This document shows, piece after piece, positions 61,819-64,000 of a stretch of 64,000 nt of DNA. Each line of letters begins with the position of its first letter. Within the stretch, counting starts at the first letter, position 1. The DNA is from Stenopsyche tienmushanensis. Taxonomy: Eukaryota > Arthropoda > Insecta > Trichoptera > Stenopsychidae. The translations under genes and the position numbers were made by a program. The stretch covers positions 83,135 to 147,134 of the forward strand of contig WACJ01000221.1 of the NCBI GenBank assembly GCA_008973525.1, in the 5' to 3' direction. The notes under the pieces were generated by a model. It was given only the letters and a program-made list of their open reading frames with translations, was not told where the DNA came from and did no database searches.

Positions 61819-62365
61819 TAAGATGCATCCCAAAAGTCATGAAATATATTTTTTTGCTACACTTCCGCTAGTCGCAAACGAATTCAAACCGGTTGGATGA
61901 GATGAGGGGGGTCCTTAGCTTTAGAGTGTACTAAAGTCCAGTCCGCTGCGAGCATCAGTAGAATCAGGATAGCCGATTTAGTGCACATTTGCAATCTATA
62001 AAGCGTTAGAGTTCCGAATAGTACACCTCGTGTGCTATTCGGCATCCAAAGTGAAAATAATGCTGATTGTCTTTTTCGACACCAAGAGTATGGTCCACAA
62101 AGAGTTTGTACCTCAAGGACAGACCGTCAACGCTATCTATTAAATGGATGCTTTAGAGAGATTGAGGAAAAGGACTATCAGCGTGTGTTTGACAGTTCAA
62201 AACGACCTTCCCATCTAGGACTTCGATATGGCGTACTGGACATGAGAAAAAAATGTGTAGATACTTGTGAAGAGTACTTTGAAGAATATTATCATATTGT
62301 ACCGATATTGTCGATACATATTTTTAAAAAAAAAGTATATTTCATGACTTTTGGGATACACCTTG
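61819..62365 (+). mobile_element. mariner element with matching ends, internally deleted
   Basis: 547 bp between TA dinucleotides (61,817-61,818; 62,366-62,367). Ends: left TAAGATGCATCCCAAAAGTC, right in reverse CAAGGTGTATCCCAAAAGTC, both continuing ATGAAATATA. The plus strand from about 62,068 reads FFDTKSMVHKEFVPQGQTVN then a broken YxxxLERLRKR, matching the 'xFFDxxGxVHxEFVPxGQTVNxxFYxxVLxRLRxxV' block of irritans-type mariner transposases. After a deletion comes KKCVDTCEEYFEEY (family C-terminus 'RWxxCVxxxGxYFEGD'). All three catalytic aspartate blocks are absent. A short non-autonomous derivative. Confidence 0.88.
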
Positions 62366-62599
62366 TATTACATTACATCGATCACACGACAAACTCTTTA
62401 TATCGCAAACCCTGATGGACTTTGTCGTAGGACTGTCTTCTCCAAATCGCATCATCATTTTTTCTTATCCTCGTCCAGTCTCGATAATAAATTCCAGAAG
62501 CGGATTTTAACACATTTTGTATTAAAAGGCCATTTTAGGGTCCTTTCTGCTTCGTCTTTTGCTTGTATGATACGGCGAAATAGATGTAACCTTCCTGTG

Positions 62600-62690
62600 A
62601 ATAGATATTGAAGAGGCCCTAGTCCTTCAGTGGACTGTTTGTGGCTGCACTACGATGATGGCGATGATATGAAAGATAAAGAGTGGATAA
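62600..62690 (+). repeat. Dispersed repeat, family C, copy 3
   Basis: The plus strand reads RGPSPSVDCLWLHYDDGDDM in one frame and DIEEALVLQWTVCGCTTMMA in another, with 'CAGTGGACTGTTTGTGGCTG' shared with the copies at 9.4 kb and 23.5 kb, and an ATG-rich tail. Upstream (62,430-62,600) may belong to the same element. Confidence 0.55.
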
Positions 62691-62699
62691 CAAATCGAC

Positions 62700-64000
62700 A
62701 TATTTATCGAGTGGAATGTGAAATAATACACAAACAACTATTTATTGATAAAAACTATGATTATCACTATAATGTGAAAAAAATAGGAATGAAATGAAAC
62801 GATGTTATTACAACAACAATAACAACTCAATCGATCATTATTATTCAATGATCGTTCAAAAACCACCATAAAAACATATATTTAATCAATCTCCTATGAT
62901 TTGAATTCATTAGCTTATATCATTCATATAATTTTATGTTAGCATAATATTAGCAATAAATACACGAACGCTTATCGATTGGTAATATATACTAAGCTTT
63001 AGACAATGTGATCTACCGATTGAAGGATTTTATTGGATCGTAGAAATATTCACGATATGATTTTGCTAAAAAACCCTGAACACTTAAATGTCTATTAATT
63101 AAAACATGCGATTTTGTCGCAGGCCGAAATCCTGTTTTGTAGGTTTATGGTTTTTTTTAATCGGAATCGGCTTACTATCAGTTAAAAAATATGTATGGCC
63201 ACATCCGTATTTTCGACGAAAACTCGATAAATTTGCAATATTTAAATTCATTGATGTCTTCAATCCAAAACAATATTGCAAATGGATTGATTTGGCTGCG
63301 AATGTGAATTATTCATGCGGAATAATATTATAAGACCCAGGGCTGAGTTCGATCATATCGAGGCCCTATATGTGAAATGCAAACGATATTATTTTTATTT
63401 TGCATAAATTTAAATCGAAAATCCGGTTTCTTCCCATTTGGGGCGGTGTGTGATAACTAGATCATTGTAATTCGATGTTAAATCAGTGTGAAATTATATA
63501 ATGACAAATAAATTCTTGGATATTAATTTTTTTTAAAAAAATAATTGTATGATTTGATGAAATATAATTAATAATTTTGACTCCCTGAATTTAATATTTA
63601 TCGACAAATAATCACAAAATTACACATTATTTATCGAGGGATTAACACATTATAATATATTATTTATGAATAGAACAATTAAGTTTAATCAAACTGAATT
63701 ATAATTCATTGGGAATATGCTCTTTTTGTATTTTTAAAAAATCTATATATTTTTAAATAATATATATTATTTATAGCACAATAAAATTATTCATTATTAA
63801 TAAATATTTGTTTTTAATTTACACAAACTAAGAACGACACGTCTGTTCACTTCGACATTACTTCACGACAAGACTTACATTTGAGATAGTTTGAATTAAT
63901 GTATCAATGCTGTTTTGAATTCCACGATTTGATTGGTTGAAATTGTTTTAGAGTTAAAAGCAATAATTATCATTAGGTTTTGTTTCCATGCTAATCAGTG
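62700..64000. other. AT-rich end of the window, one unrecognised frame
   Basis: A plus-strand frame 63,106-63,333 (75 codons, ATG start) encodes one hydrophobic segment (GLWFFLIGIGLL) flanked by basic residues. No family recognised and no splice evidence. After 63,480 the sequence is very AT-rich, with repeated ATTATTTAT-type words. Confidence 0.3.

Noticed and set aside
1..64000. CRISPR arrays, operons, bacterial promoters
   Set aside because: No regularly spaced direct repeats. The intron-containing genes and transposon types show this is animal nuclear DNA.

Overview
The window is AT-rich animal DNA, most probably from an insect. Two spliced genes are certain. Both have GT-AG introns and animal-type products, and both lie on the minus strand at about 53-60 kb. 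Most of the rest is transposon debris of types common in insects (several mariner lineages, piggyBac-like TTAA elements, hAT elements, RTE-like and R1/Jockey-like LINEs, a Mutator-like remnant). I cannot name the order or species from sequence alone.

Layout. From 0 to 15 kb there are LINE scraps, a TTAA-flanked repeat, a piggyBac-like element, a mariner fragment and a ~450 bp inverted repeat pair (6,980 and 13,094). From 15 to 31 kb there is a candidate coding exon, an 887 bp mariner with matching ends, a Mutator-like transposase remnant carrying a hairpin, more TTAA repeats, a 291 bp hAT miniature element and a piggyBac-like element. From 34 to 38.5 kb a mariner copy is split by a 3,792 bp hAT element flanked by an 8 bp target duplication. 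That hAT element contains a LINE and a foldback element. From 40 to 47 kb there are hAT-like ends, two neighbouring hairpins, two piggyBac-like copies, another mariner and two more candidate exons. From 49 to 52 kb there are two LINE remnants. From 53 to 60 kb are the two solid genes: a Ste24-type CAAX prenyl protease (457 codons, 2 exons) and an SLC22/organic cation transporter (520 codons, 4 exons), in tandem on the minus strand. From 60 to 64 kb there are unrecognised open frames, a further TTAA repeat and a 547 bp mariner.

How the genes relate: the protease acts on prenylated proteins in the ER/nuclear membrane and the transporter at the plasma membrane. Adjacency does not imply a shared pathway. 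The large gene-poor part could be intergenic or intron. Three plus-strand segments (15,475-15,639; 41,002-41,276; 47,209-47,308) have compatible phases and consensus splice sites, and would join into a 179-codon protein with no family I recognise. This is the most interesting but least certain gene call. No CRISPR array, rRNA or convincing tRNA was seen.
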